Shown: piece after piece, positions 11,562 through 23,576 of the stretch | Layout of the letters: each line of letters starts with the position of its first letter | Numbering within the stretch: the first letter of the stretch is position 1 | DNA from: Cycas panzhihuaensis | Taxonomy: Eukaryota > Cycadophyta | Direction: 5' to 3' | Assembly: GCA_023213395.1 (NCBI GenBank) | Contig: CM041465.1 | Coordinates: forward strand, 187,309,741-187,373,740 | DNA length: 64,000 nucleotides | Made by a program: the position numbers and the translations under genes | The notes under the pieces: model-generated | Database searches by the model: none | What the model was told of the DNA's origin: nothing | Seen by the model: only the letters and a program-made list of their open reading frames with translations

Positions 11562-11572
11562 CTCTGATACCA
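11562..11572 (-). other. Copia-1 primer binding site (initiator Met tRNA)
   Basis: On the minus strand TGGTATCAGAG begins immediately after the LTR. This is the sequence complementary to the 3' end of plant initiator methionine tRNA, the usual copia primer. Confidence 0.92.
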
Positions 11573-11933
11573 TATTTGGGAATATGAAATCATATATTGA
11601 TGTTCCCACATGCATGATCTTTAACCATACACAACAAGTAACAAATCGAAAATACAAAAAATAGATACATAGTACATAGGTATTTACGTGGGAAACCTTT
11701 TCAAGAAAAAACCCACCACAAAGAGGATCCTTGATGGATCACTTGATATTACACAATGAATACTTGGATGATGAATATACAAGGCCTCAAGGCTTTTATA
11801 CTCTCTAAGAGGTGTCACCCAATTAGGGTTGTGACCCTTCGAATAAATCGCACCTTTTGGCTCACACCCTTTCATATAATTAAACCACATTAACATTAAT
11901 TAAGTATCTTAATAATTAAACATCACACTAACA
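11573..11933 (-). repeat. Copia-1 5' LTR
   Basis: 361 bp, matching 4562-4922 at about 91% by hand count. On the minus strand it starts TGTTAGTGTG. The U5 end has decayed from CA to TA. A TATA-like TATAAAAG is retained at 11800-11793 (minus). Confidence 0.92.
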
Positions 11934-12065
11934 TAACCTTTTTTAATAATTAAATATTTGGTTAATAGAGATTATTGGATTTTGACATTAGAAGGATTAG
12001 AATTTAAAAAGTTTATTAATTCTTAGTATTTGAGAAAATTTTATGCTTAGTAGAATATACTCGTA
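11934..12065 (+). pseudogene. Gypsy A integrase, C-terminal end
   Basis: Continuation of the integrase cut at 4561. The frame reads PFLIIKYLVNRDYWILTLEG, then LEFKKFINS, a stop, and YLRKFYA. This is the standard end of a Tat-type integrase (a KxxNxxYLKKFY line), and a related end appears at 19920-19970. Joining across the copia element restores register of the protein text, which proves the nesting even though no TSD is visible. Confidence 0.82.
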
Positions 12066-13067
12066 TCCTCTACAATGAGAATAAACTATGGCTCCAAAAT
12101 GTTTTCTATTATCTAATGAGTTAAAACTATGGGCAAACTTTCCTTCTTTCTGATCTTGTCTTGTTTTCTATTGAACATCATTATGCTTTCATCATAGATC
12201 CTACTTATAATCATGTAATTCTTTTACTCTTTCTCCCATCTACATTGATTATTAGCTTTCTATCATCATACTTGGATCTTGTTTTCTTTTGAGTTTCATA
12301 TTCAAAAGAGTATTTAGGCCCCTAACTCTATCATATTTTCATCCTAGAAAGAGAAACACTTCCATTAGCTTCATATATTTAGTCATTCGTTGAGATCATA
12401 TTTTCATCTATTAGTTTGTTCCCTTAAGGATTCCTTTTTGGTCATATATCACCTATTTTTATTTATTTATTTTCATCATCTTTGGTTCTCTCTATTAATC
12501 TTTTGAAGTAGATACTCATTTTACCACCTTCCCTTCACATTTGAAGACACTACGATTTTGATCTCCTTTTCCCTACGATTTGATCCTTAAGGAGATTGGT
12601 CTTTCATTCTAGATTCTGTTAAAAAGGATAAATCCTTATGAGTAAAAGAGTTTTATAGGTGGATGATTATAACCCTCTTCTCATAAAAAGTATGAAAGTA
12701 AAGTAAAAACATAAAGTAAAAAAAAGAAAAAAGAAGTAAAAGAAAGTATATTATTGTCGTCCTCTTGAAATTTGTGGCAAGTTGCATAATGGCTTGATCC
12801 CCACCTATCTATCTGTAGGTTGGGTTCATTTTAATGAGTCATTCAAGATTTTTAGATCTAACTGCTTGGGTCTACCATGGCCTTAGTTATGATTGAACCC
12901 TACTTGACATCTTATTAGTATTGATCATAATCATCCTACTTATGATTCTATTTTTTTTTTTACCATAGTTAGAATTAAGTGCATTTATTTACCATCCCCT
13001 TATTGATTGATTCCCATACTTTCCTCTATTAATCATACTGTCTCCAAACTTTGATCCTATTATTCCC
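12066..13067 (+). other. Gypsy A spacer between INT and the second RNase H
   Basis: About 1 kb of stop-rich, T-rich sequence. An A-rich tract lies at 12690-12750. Just after it, 12770-12920 reads a short conserved line (KLHNGLIPTYLSVGWVHFNE, then FRSNCLGLP). A counterpart appears at 53935-54030 upstream of the other RNase H relic, so the line belongs to the element. The motif GAGAATAAACTATGG at 12078 is one of many similar words in the tail. I recognise no separate gene. Confidence 0.45.
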
Positions 13068-13452
13068 ATGGCATTGAGTATATTCACTGATGGAGGTATT
13101 AGGGAAAACCTAGGACTGTCTACTTCTACTTAGGTATTTTATGACAAATCAGAAAATCCCCTCCTTTTTATGGGGTCTTTTATACCTAGGGTAACCAATA
13201 ATGAAGATGAATACCTTGATATTATAAGAGTCTTATTTGATATTTTTTACTTTTATTTTAGACCTATTACTATATATGCTAACTCTCAAGTTATAGTTTA
13301 TCAGTTGATTGGGATGTACCTAGTTCATTCTCCATGACTCCTTCATTTACATCATTAGGTTTCATCATTATTATCTCTATTTGCTTCAGTTACCATTCAA
13401 CATATACCTTGTTCCTTTAACCTTGAAGATGATGCTCTTATTTCCTCTATCC
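13068..13452 (+). pseudogene. Second, plant-type RNase H of gypsy A, downstream of INT
   Basis: From an ATG at 13068 the frame reads MALSIFTDGGIREN, with the first catalytic Asp. FIPRVTNNEDEY follows, with the catalytic Glu. Then comes ITIYANSQVIVYQLIG, where the third Asp (usual SDSQ) is Asn. After a shift it ends SVTIQHIPCSFNLEDDALI, the usual C-terminal IPR-x-N-x-x-AD-x-LA line. This is the archaeal/plant-type RNase HI reported as an extra domain in Tat elements, distinct from the RNase H fused to RT. It lies after INT, about 1 kb from its end. Two stops and one frameshift disable it. Confidence 0.82.
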
Positions 13453-14290
13453 TTAATGATTATTTCAGTTGAATTTCATCTTTTTTACTCGGGGTACCTT
13501 ACTTTGGAATGAATATAAACTATGACTATGGAATGAGTATAAACTATCACTCCATAGTGAGTATAAACTATTAGTTTGGGAAAGTATAGATTTGAGTAAT
13601 TTGAAGATTAAGATCATAGGTAGGAGATTGAAATGAAGTATTTAAAAGGGATATAACCACATTGGAATCTAGGGCCATGGAGGATCTTGGCAAGGGGAAA
13701 GTCCCTAAAAACCTCTTGTCCCTAGAAGGAGCCAGAGAGGAATCCAATATACTTGGATATCTAGTTGTTTATTAAGTGAGATTAGTTTCATTTGGTAAAC
13801 AACTTGTTTTTTTCATGATATATTATATAAATATAAGATATATCCTATGTTTATATAATCTATCAGGAGTATGATGTGAGTTATATGAGTTTCCTTTTGG
13901 GAGATTTATGTCATTTGATCTTCTACTTTTATAAACCTATTACCATTTCTTTTGGATGGTTTTAAGTTTATAAAAATAGAATAAGTAAACATTTTACCTG
14001 CTCCCTTTTAACCTTTTGTTTATCTTCTAGTTTTCACTCTTTCTCGTGATCTTTTCTTTCCTAAACCATTTCACTCTGAAATGAGTATAAACTATCATGT
14101 ACATATCATAATAAAAATCTTAAAAAATGTATATAACTATAAAAAAAAAAAGAAGGGAAAAGATGATAAAATAATTACATGTTTCTTTGGATGATCGTAT
14201 TGATGAATGTGTCCTATACTCAAATTTAACATGGGAATAAGGGGAAAAAGGGTTTAGAGATAAGTATTCATACACAAGTTTTTAAGAAAC

Positions 14291-14337
<47 letters not shown>

Positions 14338-15059
14338 GATAACAAAAAATATAATACATCTATCACCTAAGTGTCTCATGATACATATTGAGGATCAAAA
14401 AATGCCTCTCATCTCTTTCCTATCTCCATATATAATATATGATACACTCATCTTTGAGATCCCTCTAGGACATCTAGATCTTCTCTCTTGCTCCTACTTG
14501 AAGTCTCCCCATATGTGGACTTACCATGAGGTGGAAGGTGGGGTCATCCCTACTGAACCATGGCACCCGTTGACGGAGTATATCATGCTCCTACTTGAGC
14601 CAATGTTATCTTGCATAATTGTTATCTCTCATCCTTACCATCCTTGAGCTCTAGCTCTCGTGTCCTTAGCTCTACCCTTATATCTATGTAAAGATCTTAG
14701 GCTTAAAGATCATAGTTATAATAATCAATATGATGCCCCAACAATATACAATCCACTATGTTTCATGCTATTGCCTCCTCCAATACTAGAATGTAGGGGA
14801 ATATCACCTATAGTGTCCTCTATGCCTCCTTCAAGATCGCCATCTCATCACTTATCCAATGAAAACATGTAATTCACAATCAATCCCTTGGAATAGAAAG
14901 TCCTCAGAAAGTAAAAGTATAATGTGATGTGAGAAAAAATTAATTAAATAACATACCTGGTGTTCCTCCTCTTCCTACTAGCTTTGATCCCATTGCCTCC
15001 TTGACTAATGGTCCTCCTCCTTCCTATGGCTCATAGGGAACCTCTTGGGCAGCCTTGTT
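13453..15059 (+). other. Gypsy A 3' non-coding tail
   Basis: No gene found. The tail is marked by repeats of a word like GAATGAGTATAAACTATC (13505-13580 and 14070-14100). A pure (TA)n run of about 38 bp sits at 14293-14330. The two open frames 14336-14647 and 14660-14872 are Pro/Leu/Ser-rich and unrecognised. On the opposite strand this stretch may be a decayed antisense gene, comparable in position to the one at 21540-22260, but I could not align them convincingly. Confidence 0.4.
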
Positions 15060-15510
15060 CTCTCTTGCTCTGAGCTCCCTTTCACATATTAATGAGCCTA
15101 AACTATGATATAATAATGATCTTAGACTTCCTTTCACCTATTAATGTGCTTAAACTATGACATGATAACACTTCAAGGCTTCCTTTCACCTGTTAATAAG
15201 CCTAAAGTATGATAGGATATCATTTTGAGACTTCCTTCAACCTATTAATAAGCCTAAACTATGATAAGATATTGCTCTAAACCTCCTTTCACCTATTAAC
15301 GTGTTAAAACTAATACAAGAATGATGCTCCAAGTCCCTTCTACTTGTTAACGAGACTAAACTATAACAGGGAACCCTCTAAATTTGATCATTAATGAGGC
15401 TAAACTATGATAATAAACTTTTAAAAGCCCTTATCCCATTAATGAGGCTAATCTATAATGGGTTTACTCTAAAAAGTCACTTGTTAATGAGCTTATAAAC
15501 TATGATAGTC
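15060..15510 (+). repeat. Degenerate minisatellite, TTAATGAGCCTAAACTATGATA-type units
   Basis: About nine imperfect units of roughly 45-60 bp, each with the core TTAATGAGNCTAAACTATGA and a variable CTTCCTTTCACC-type spacer. A related array follows the other RNase H relic at 55080-55520. So the array belongs to the 3' region of this gypsy family rather than to the locus. Confidence 0.75.
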
Positions 15511-15589
15511 TTTCTTTTTTACTTTGAAAAAAATACTTCCCTTCAACGTGTGGCTAAAGAGAGATAAACTAAGACCAGTTGTAAAGTCC

Positions 15590-15850
15590 TATTTAGTTTT
15601 TGGACAATAGGTAGTGTTAGTAGTGAAGTACCATCTAGTTCATGGGCATTTTGGTAGTGAAGTCCCATCCAGTTTATGGGCATTAGATAGCTTTTCTTTA
15701 ACAATAGATACCTAGTCCTTTTGGGTAGGTTTATGGTGATAGATACCCAGTCCTTTTGGGTAGGTTTATGATGATCATAGGTCCCCAGTCCTTTTGGTCA
15801 AGAGACATAAATAGTGACATTTTGGTATTAGGAACCCAGTCTTTTTAACT
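15590..15850 (+). repeat. Two further minisatellites in the gypsy tail
   Basis: 15590-15690 holds about three units around GAAGTCCCATCCAGTTTATG. 15703-15850 holds three to four units of about 34 bp around ATACCCAGTCCTTTTGGGT. Each unit of the second array contains a small palindrome (ACCCA...TGGGT) that could form a hairpin. Confidence 0.75.
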
Positions 15851-17950
15851 AGATTTTCTAGCAAGAACTTTTTAGTCTTGTTGTTGTAGGAAAACTGTTT
15901 CAAGATAGATTATAGGGCTTTTTCATCTCATCATTCATATGCTTCATTTGATTTTCATCATGCTTGACAAAAAGAATAGTTACCTTCATTATTTCCATCT
16001 TTTACCATCTTATTTTTCTTCCTAGAATAGGAGCTTCAGGTGTTAAGGGGGTAAATGTTTTATAAAAACCTAGCCTTTGGTTTTTATTTATGGTTTTGGA
16101 TATGTTTCTTATATGGTTTCATGAGAAAATATATATGATGGACTTGTTTAATGATGAATTAGGCCATGCTTTGATGAATTAATAAATTGATTTTATTTTG
16201 TGATGCATGATAAGTGATGATTTGATATGTATTTTACTATCACCTACTGATGACTGAGACTATGATATTAAAACTTTTCTTCACGATTAATTTAATCTAA
16301 TTTTTCATTTAAACCTTGCCATTTTTATGTTTTAGTCTTGATTTCACCCAATTTTTATCATTTTCTCATTTTTAGGCTTGTGCTCATCGTTTCCATCTTG
16401 TTTTGGGCCTCTTCACTTATTTATACTTTAATTTATGTTTGAAAATTATTTTTTGACTTTTTGATAAGCTAAATTTTAATTCTATTATTATCACATTTTT
16501 GGTGTTGCAAAAAATATGACCAGTCATGTTTTTAGAGTAAAGTCACATTTTTGGTAGGTATAAAAACATGATCGGTCATATTTTTTACTATAATACATAT
16601 AAAATTTGGCTAGTGTGCCAAATTTTTACATGCTGCCACCCAGATTTGATGGATTCTTATCTCTTCGATGCCTAAGAATATAGAGGAGTATTATATGACT
16701 CATTGTAGAGAATGAAGATGTGATTTTCCTCAAGTTTTGTTGGATTTTTTCTGATTTTTTCTGATTTTTTAAGGACTACTACTATTGTGATTGCAAGATT
16801 GATTCTTATAGTGCTTTTGGGTGAAATCAAGAGGAGAATTTGATGTTGTGACTTGTTACTTTGCTGGTGTTCAATTATTGATGGTTTGATCTTTAATTTT
16901 TGTGTTTTTCTTTTAAAATTTCAACCTCAAAGTTTTTCTAAATTGGTAAGGTCTTTCCTATGCGACTTTTTTATTATTTCACTATATTCTAAAGGTTATC
17001 TTTTGCCTAGAACTTGTTCCCTCTTTTAGTTGATTATTATGGTAATCTTGTATATGTTTTAGCTTGAAATACTTGTTGAAAAGCTAGCCCTTTATGGGGT
17101 TCATAAGGGGAAGACTAAGGTGGGGCATGGCCATCTCTCCATCGCTTATGTAGCTATCCCTTCCTATTCTTGCATAACAATTTATGTTTCAAGCACTTTT
17201 CCATCTATTTTGGCATTGTTTGGTTGTGGTTAAGTCCTTCTTGCTTATTATTTCTTTTCCTTTACTTGTTTTAAAGGAGAAAGATAGAAAGAATTGATTA
17301 AATGGAAGAAATAAGTCATTCTGAGATAGATTTATGAATTAGCAAAGAAGTCTTGGTTATTTTGTTTTATTATTTATTTGATTTCACTCTTAGGATAGCT
17401 TTCTTTTATGTGGAAATAAGATTTAAAGTGTTGAACATAAAGTGCATGCCTGATTATTTCAGATTTTTTGGGGATTTAAAGATCCTTTTTTAGTCTTCCT
17501 TACTCTAATTAAAATAGAATCTTCAAAGTAGTGAAGCTAGTATCTTATATGTTGATTGTTATTGATTTCTCTTGTTTGTATCTAACTTTCAAAGGTCTAA
17601 AAATTTATTTTTTTTAGTAGTAACAGGTCTTTAAGTATCTCTTATTACATCATAGGACATTCATTCAAGGAAAAGATTGCATGTATAGGAGGTAAAATCT
17701 TTTAAATAGTATTGCATGTTATCAATTTCTCTAAAAGTCTATAAAAAATAAATTGCATAGTATGTTGCATATCTTGTTGGTACTTTATCTTCCATTATGA
17801 AGAGTGTATATTATATTTGAAAGAAAAATTTTATAGTTGCATTAGCATCCTTTATCTTAAAGCACATTGCATGCATCTACTTTTGGTTCTTTCTTGCTTG
17901 GTTAATCAAAGGTAGAATAGACCTTTTTTTGTTTCATAGATTTTTTATTA
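15851..17950. other. No gene recognised; contains a 25-bp inverted repeat
   Basis: T-rich, stop-rich sequence. Apart from the inverted repeat at 16510-16585 and poly-A/T tracts I see no coding text, no LTR pair and no structural RNA. It may include the decayed 3' LTR of gypsy A, but without a partner in the window this cannot be shown. Confidence 0.4.
16510..16585. repeat. 25-bp inverted repeat, potential hairpin
   Basis: Arms 16510-16534 and 16561-16585 are reverse complements at 23 of 25 positions, with a 26-base loop. Each arm is itself nearly palindromic around TATGACC...GGTCATA. It could be a small hairpin or the remnant of a miniature element. No TSD is evident. Confidence 0.7.
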
Positions 17951-18120
17951 TTCATTTTATTTTATTTTGTCAAAAAAATAAAAAAGCAAAAAAAAAACCC
18001 AAGAAAAAATAAAACACCAAAAAGAAGAAAAAGAGAAAAATAAAGAAAACTTTTCCATTTACTTAGACCTGTCCTTTATCCTAGCAAAACTCAAAAAGTT
18101 GAAAAGATCAAAGGATAGGA

Positions 18121-19972
18121 GTCCCTAGGAAGGATATTGAAAATATTGTCAGAGTAGTTTTGAATCTAGAACTCCTTCACCTAGTTGTATAGGTTAGTAG
18201 ATTCTACTACCCCACTTATATCTAAGCTTTTCATCACACTCTTTATACATAACTTATTAGATGACATAACTAGGTAAAGACTCCTCCTTAGAAATTAGAC
18301 AAAGGTGGTTACTTAGGTCCTCTTAAACCTTATATCTCCCAGTTCTAGTTGACACAAAAAAAAGCACCCTACTGATTGAGAGATATATAGTTTAGGTCCA
18401 CCCAAGATGACACCATCATATTTACCACTAAAAGGCTAAGGCACTACCTCTTAGGAAATGCCATCAATATTATCTTTTAACCCAATCCCCTATGCTACTT
18501 GATGATAAAATCAAATCTCACAGGATAAGTAGGGGAATGGGTGGTTCTCTTATATGAGTATGCTTTGTAAATTATTAATAGGAAGTCTAACAAGGGGATG
18601 GTTATAGCAGAGAAATTAGATCACTTACCCCTTCCCAACTTGATAAACACCCTTATTAATGATTCTTTGCTTCACAAAGCCATTATGACCCTTACGCAAA
18701 CCATGGGATAAATACTAATCAATGGTCAATGATGGGATGACATTGTTTATTACCTTATTCATCAAACGTATATGGATGAAGTGAGTGATAAAGTCAAATA
18801 ATATATTAGGATTATAACCCAATAATATTTTCTTAATTGTGATACACTTTATAAAAGATCCCTTAAAGGGACTCTCCTTAAATGTGTGAACCTTGAAGAG
18901 ACCTAATAGGTCCTTTATAGCTACCATGATGGCATTTGTAGAGGGTATTTTGGTGGGCAATCTATAGCTCAAAGACTCCTATGAATGGGTTTCTTTTGGC
19001 CTACCTTATTCAAGGATGCCCATACATATATTCAAAGGTGTGAGAAGTGCCAAGAACATTCTAATATTGTTCACCAACTATTAAAAACTTTGCATGCCAT
19101 TATCTCTCTTAAGCCCTTCTCTTAATGGGGCTTTGAGCTCATTAGGGATATTAGACCCCTATCCTCCTGATAACACAAGTTTATCTTAGTTGTGATGAAG
19201 TATTTTACAAAGTGGGTAGAGGCAATCCCTCTATCTTCAAATACCGGTAAAGTTATTACAACTTTAATCTTCTAACATATCATTTGTTGTTTTGGGATCC
19301 CTAATGTCTTAATCATAGACAATGGAACTCTATTCTACAACAAGGATTTAGATGAACTTTATGATAAATTCCTTATCAACCATAAAAACTCTTTTCCCTA
19401 CTATCCATAATCAAATGGATAGATTATGACATTCAATAAAACTCTCATGTCAATCTTAAAGAAAATTATGTTAAAGTCTCAACAAGATTGTTACCAATAA
19501 TTACATCCTAACTCATGGGCCTATCAAACATCCATATGGACTACCACGTGCATGACACCTTTCACTTATTTATGGAATGGAAGCAATCCTTCTATTTGAA
19601 TTAGAAATACTACCCCTAAGGGTGTTAATAAAAAAAATTATTAATAAAGAGTGGTACCATTAGGCAAGCCTCTTAGATTTAGAAGCCCTAGATTAAAAGT
19701 ACTTAGACATATATCAAAATAATTTGGTGTCTAAAGTGAAGGCTCAATGAGCTAATGATAAGCATCTTAGGCCTTGTAAATTTACCCCTTCGGATAAAGT
19801 CCTTAAGTTAGAATATTTGCATGATTACCTCATAAAATTCACCCTAAAATAGGTTGGTCCATTCATAGTTTTGGAAGACTTATCAAGTGGTGCTTATAGA
19901 GTTTTTATAATTGATGGCCTTGAGTTTGAGAAATCTATCAATGGATAGTTTTTCAAGAAGTTTTATAGTTGA
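18121..19972 (+). pseudogene. Unit 1 gypsy fragment: RNase H end and integrase
   Basis: Truncated Ty3/gypsy pol lacking RT. It begins with the end of RNase H (TKRLRHYLLGNAINII near 18430, then NRKSNKGMVIAE near 18590). The integrase has HHCC residues (HDGICRGYF near 18930, CEKCQEH near 19045), a core with FELI (first Asp now Glu), LIIDNGTLFYN near 19315 (second Asp kept) and a lost Glu (NGXIMTFNK). It ends at KKFY near 19965. There are numerous stops. It is related to gypsy A but clearly a different copy. No extra RNase H follows it. Confidence 0.82.
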
Positions 19973-20556
19973 TAACATTGACATCTATACTCTAAAATGA
20001 GGTTAAACTACCTAATCTTTAAAATAAGATTAAACTATGCTACACTCCACTATGAATATAAACTAGAAATTTAATCTACCAAGAGTCCCCTAAAAAAATA
20101 TATTAAACAAAAAAAACATATTAAACAAAAAAAAACTCTCCAAATTGACCATTGATGAGGTAAAGCTACAATAGTGTATGTCACAACATTGAGGAGTATC
20201 GTGGTATATCAACCCTTGCATGCCTATCATAGCATTCTCTACTCTATCATGAGAAAAATCTTCTTCCTTGGGCAATCTCCATGGGGCATGACACTCCTCC
20301 ATGAGTATAAATAGGTATGACACTTCTCTATGAGTATAAACTCACTTCAAACTTTGTTATGAGTATAATTTTTTATTTGTTAATATCATCTTCAAAATAA
20401 CAAAAAAAAAAAAAAAAGACTTATATAAGTGTTGTATGTGAATCATGCATGATCCATATGATAAGGTGAAATAAGCATACATAATACTAAGAGCTCAATC
20501 ACAAATGAAACACATTTAATACAAAGATATAGGTCAAAATTTTGGAGCTCATATAG

Positions 20557-20558
<2 letters not shown>
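19973..20558 (+). other. 3' tail of the unit 1 gypsy fragment
   Basis: Non-coding. It contains repeated TGAGTATAAAC/TTAAACTA words like those behind gypsy A, and A-rich runs at 20090-20140 and 20400-20416. It reads into a microsatellite. The minus-strand open frame 20090-20323 has no recognisable content. Confidence 0.5.
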
Positions 20559-20745
<187 letters not shown>

Positions 20746-21539
20746 GCATATACAAAGTATTAAGGGAGTTGGAGTCTCTGCGAGGGTGTACAAGAGATCA
20801 TTGAGTAAGTGAACACATCCCTTAATCCTCGGTGAGCTAGCTTACCTCTCCTAAAAATAATACAATATGATTTATCAGATAAAGAATTTCTTACTACTAC
20901 TCCTCTTATAGTGTCAATGGGTTGAATTACTCAAAGGTACTATGAGGGTCCTATCTCGCTTCCCTTATCCCTCACCCTCCTTTGATTACCTCTCTACTAT
21001 GTAGAAGTATGGATCCTCATATGAGTGTGTGTACCTCTTAGTTAAGTAGTCAACTAATTAGTTAAATATATCTTATATCTTATCCTTCTCACTCATCATG
21101 GATGTTAATTAAGGTTATAATAGGGTAATCTATACCTTTATCACTAGCACTACCTATAATGGAGGCACAATTACTAAAACTACAACTACCTATAGGGCCT
21201 ATTCCCCCTATCTTGATATCTATACTATAATACCCTAAAGTTGTATGACTGTGGCATGTCTCTCATCTTACTCTACTTCCTACATAGTTCATACCATCAT
21301 AGTTTAGGTAAATTCATTTGTATATAGGTAAGAAAGGAATAGCTCATTAATGTTTATAATAGGAGGTTACCCCTTTATATAAACCATGGAAAAAAGTGAC
21401 TCTACGACTTTATGAATAAAGCCTAGGATAAACTTGCTATCTGTAATATAAAAATAGAATTAGAGTTAATTATTATGACCAATACTAAATCAATTACTAT
21501 ACAAAATCTTAAATCAAATTATAGTGTTGAAAGAAAAGT
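20746..21539. other. Unit 1 stretch without a recognised gene
   Basis: AT-rich, unique-looking DNA, conserved in unit 2 at 33280-34010. No long frame on either strand and no family motif. It may be the 3' part or trailer of the antisense pseudogene to its right. Confidence 0.4.
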
Positions 21540-22260
21540 GAATACGATAAGATAGATACCATTGCCAAGCCCCTCATCATCATCTCTTACTACCATTGGC
21601 TCCTCTACTACCACATCTGAAGCTAGTTCTCCCTCAAGAACTACCTACTTAGCAGACTAAGCTAGACCTCTATCTCCACCCTGATCTCCTCCATCGCCCA
21701 CTCTGAATAGTAGCTCCCTCCTCCTTAACATATGAGTCCCAATGGTATTTGGAGACTTAATATAGATTGTCTTAATATATGAATTTGTCATGCATTTATC
21801 CATACCAATGATATTTGGAGACTCAATATAGATTATCTTAATATATGAGTTTGTCATGTATTTATCCATACCAATGGTATTTGGAGACTTAAAATAGATT
21901 GTCCTAATAACCTACTCAGCTACCTTAAGGCTCTAAAAATGTATACGCCACCTTTAGACTAGAGGATTCCCATCTATTATTGGTTATAGGCATCCCCTCC
22001 ATCCTACTTCTCTAAAATGGTTGAAAAACCAACACTAGAGGAACGTATAATAAGGGAAACCTCCATGGCCTATAGATTAGATCTAAGCAGGCTAGGACCT
22101 CATGTTAGACACGATCAATGTGGCCTAATCTAACCTCTTCCCAACCTCAGAATATTATACTACATCTATCTAACCACTAGGAAAATTAATGTAGTTATGG
22201 TGATAAGAGATTTGAAATAAAATGGCATAGACTATGAGCTTCTATACTAATAGAATTGCT
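21540..22260 (-). pseudogene. Antisense unknown pseudogene, downstream half (unit 1)
   Basis: Read on the minus strand from 22260, one frame gives fairly protein-like text broken by stops (LACLDLIYRPWRFPLLYVPL near 22090-22030, then ITNNRWESSSLKVAYTF near 21990-21940). It then gives three tandem repeats of about 66 bp (22 residues, VSKYHWYG core, 21725-21900) and ends in a Gly/Arg-rich tail. The copia 5' LTR begins at 22261, and the upstream half of the gene lies beyond that element's 3' LTR at 44837. I do not recognise the family. Antisense genes are known in the 3' part of some plant gypsy elements, which is one possible origin. Confidence 0.4.
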
Positions 22261-22540
22261 TGTTGGATAATTTTCATTAATTATTTGATGGCACACATGG
22301 CAACCACACTAGCATTGGACTTTGGGGAGCTCACTTAATCCATATGGATTGATTTTCTTAAATGGTATTTTTAAACACTAGATGACAGTAGACGTTGGGC
22401 TTCTTCCCAACTCCCATGTATTTGTATAAGGGTTGTAAGACCCTAAGTGTTATTTAACACTGCTATTATGCTAGAAATTTGCTTGAAATAATTCCCTTTG
22501 CTGCATAATCTATTCCCTCTGACTCTCATTATTGCCTTTA
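22261..22540 (+). repeat. Copia-U 5' LTR, unit 1
   Basis: 280 bp, starting TGTTGG and ending at a decayed TA (CA in unit 2). It matches 34725-35004 and 44557-44836, both also 280 bp. A TGTATAAGG TATA-like word lies near 22422. Two bases after the LTR comes TGGTA...GAG, a damaged primer binding site (22543-22556). Confidence 0.88.
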
Positions 22541-23506
22541 TTTGGTAATTATAGAGATTAAGTTTTTTATAGTAACTTTTTAGTAGCAGTTGTGGCCACT
22601 CGCTTTGTTTAATTCTCAATATATTACAATCAAATAGAAAGGTATTTCATTCATACATTGCTTCTTATTACTTTCATTTATCTACCTCAAGGATTGTAGA
22701 TTTATTTTTAGGGTTTCATTGCCATAAATTTTGGTCAACACCACTAAATATCTATCCTTAGTCCACATATAAAAGGGTGATCTTGCTTTTATGATATTTT
22801 CCTTACTTAAATATAGATTCCTCCTTTCCTCAAATTGTCTAAGAGCCACATCACATGTTTCTCTCACCTCCTATGCTAGATCCATCTTTAAGCTACTCTA
22901 AATGAGAGGCACATAATTGTCTAACTTAATTGCTTCAAGAGCATCAACTGTGTCATGGTGAATAATAAGATGAAGTGAGTAATCCTCTAAAATACCTTTA
23001 AGAGTAGGGACTGCCTCTATTTCTTACATCTATCAAAACACAAATACTGCTTCATGTGCTAACAAATTTAACAAATCCTTTATTATAGATATAAGAGTCT
23101 CTTGGTAAATCAAACCTCTGAGATTACACAAGGAGAATAGCACTATAAAACATTGTTGAATGGGAAGCATTTGGTCTAGTAATTAATCAATGAGAAATTA
23201 TTGAGTGGAGGGTGAAACTTCAAAGGCAGGGTTGATATCATTGCCTCCATTCTCTTGCCAAACTAGATCTTTAATCTGACCTTTGATTTTAACCCCCTCC
23301 TGCTCACTTGAGCATATATTTGAAAAAGGAGCTTTGGGCGGTTCGATTTCTATCTAGTATCATTCCATGGAACTATTGAATAGTAAATAATAAAATTCAA
23401 TGTGTAATGCCAAGTCCATCTTAAATAGGTCATGATTTGTAAAATTATTTTTTTATTGGTGCAAGTCTGTTGCTAATGTCCTTGCATGTTTAGTTATTTA
23501 ACATTA

Positions 23507-23576
<70 letters not shown>

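Larger units (their letters stand above)
4562..11933 (-). mobile_element. Copia-1: Ty1/copia element with both LTRs, nested in gypsy A
   Basis: Minus-strand Ty1/copia element in the order 5' LTR (right), PBS, long leader, gag, zinc knuckle, PR, INT, RT, RNase H, PPT, 3' LTR (left). Both LTRs are exactly 361 bp. A hand alignment gives about 33 differences (9%), so it is an old insertion. The INT-before-RT order is diagnostic of Ty1/copia. It sits within the gypsy A integrase, between KFSPKW and PFLIIKYL, so it is the younger of the two. The flanking 5-bp sequences do not match, so the TSD is lost or one flank rearranged. Confidence 0.9.

Noticed and set aside
14660-14872. Pro/Ser-rich frame as a possible small gene
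   Set aside because: Short, in a repeat-rich gypsy tail, with no homology that I recognise.
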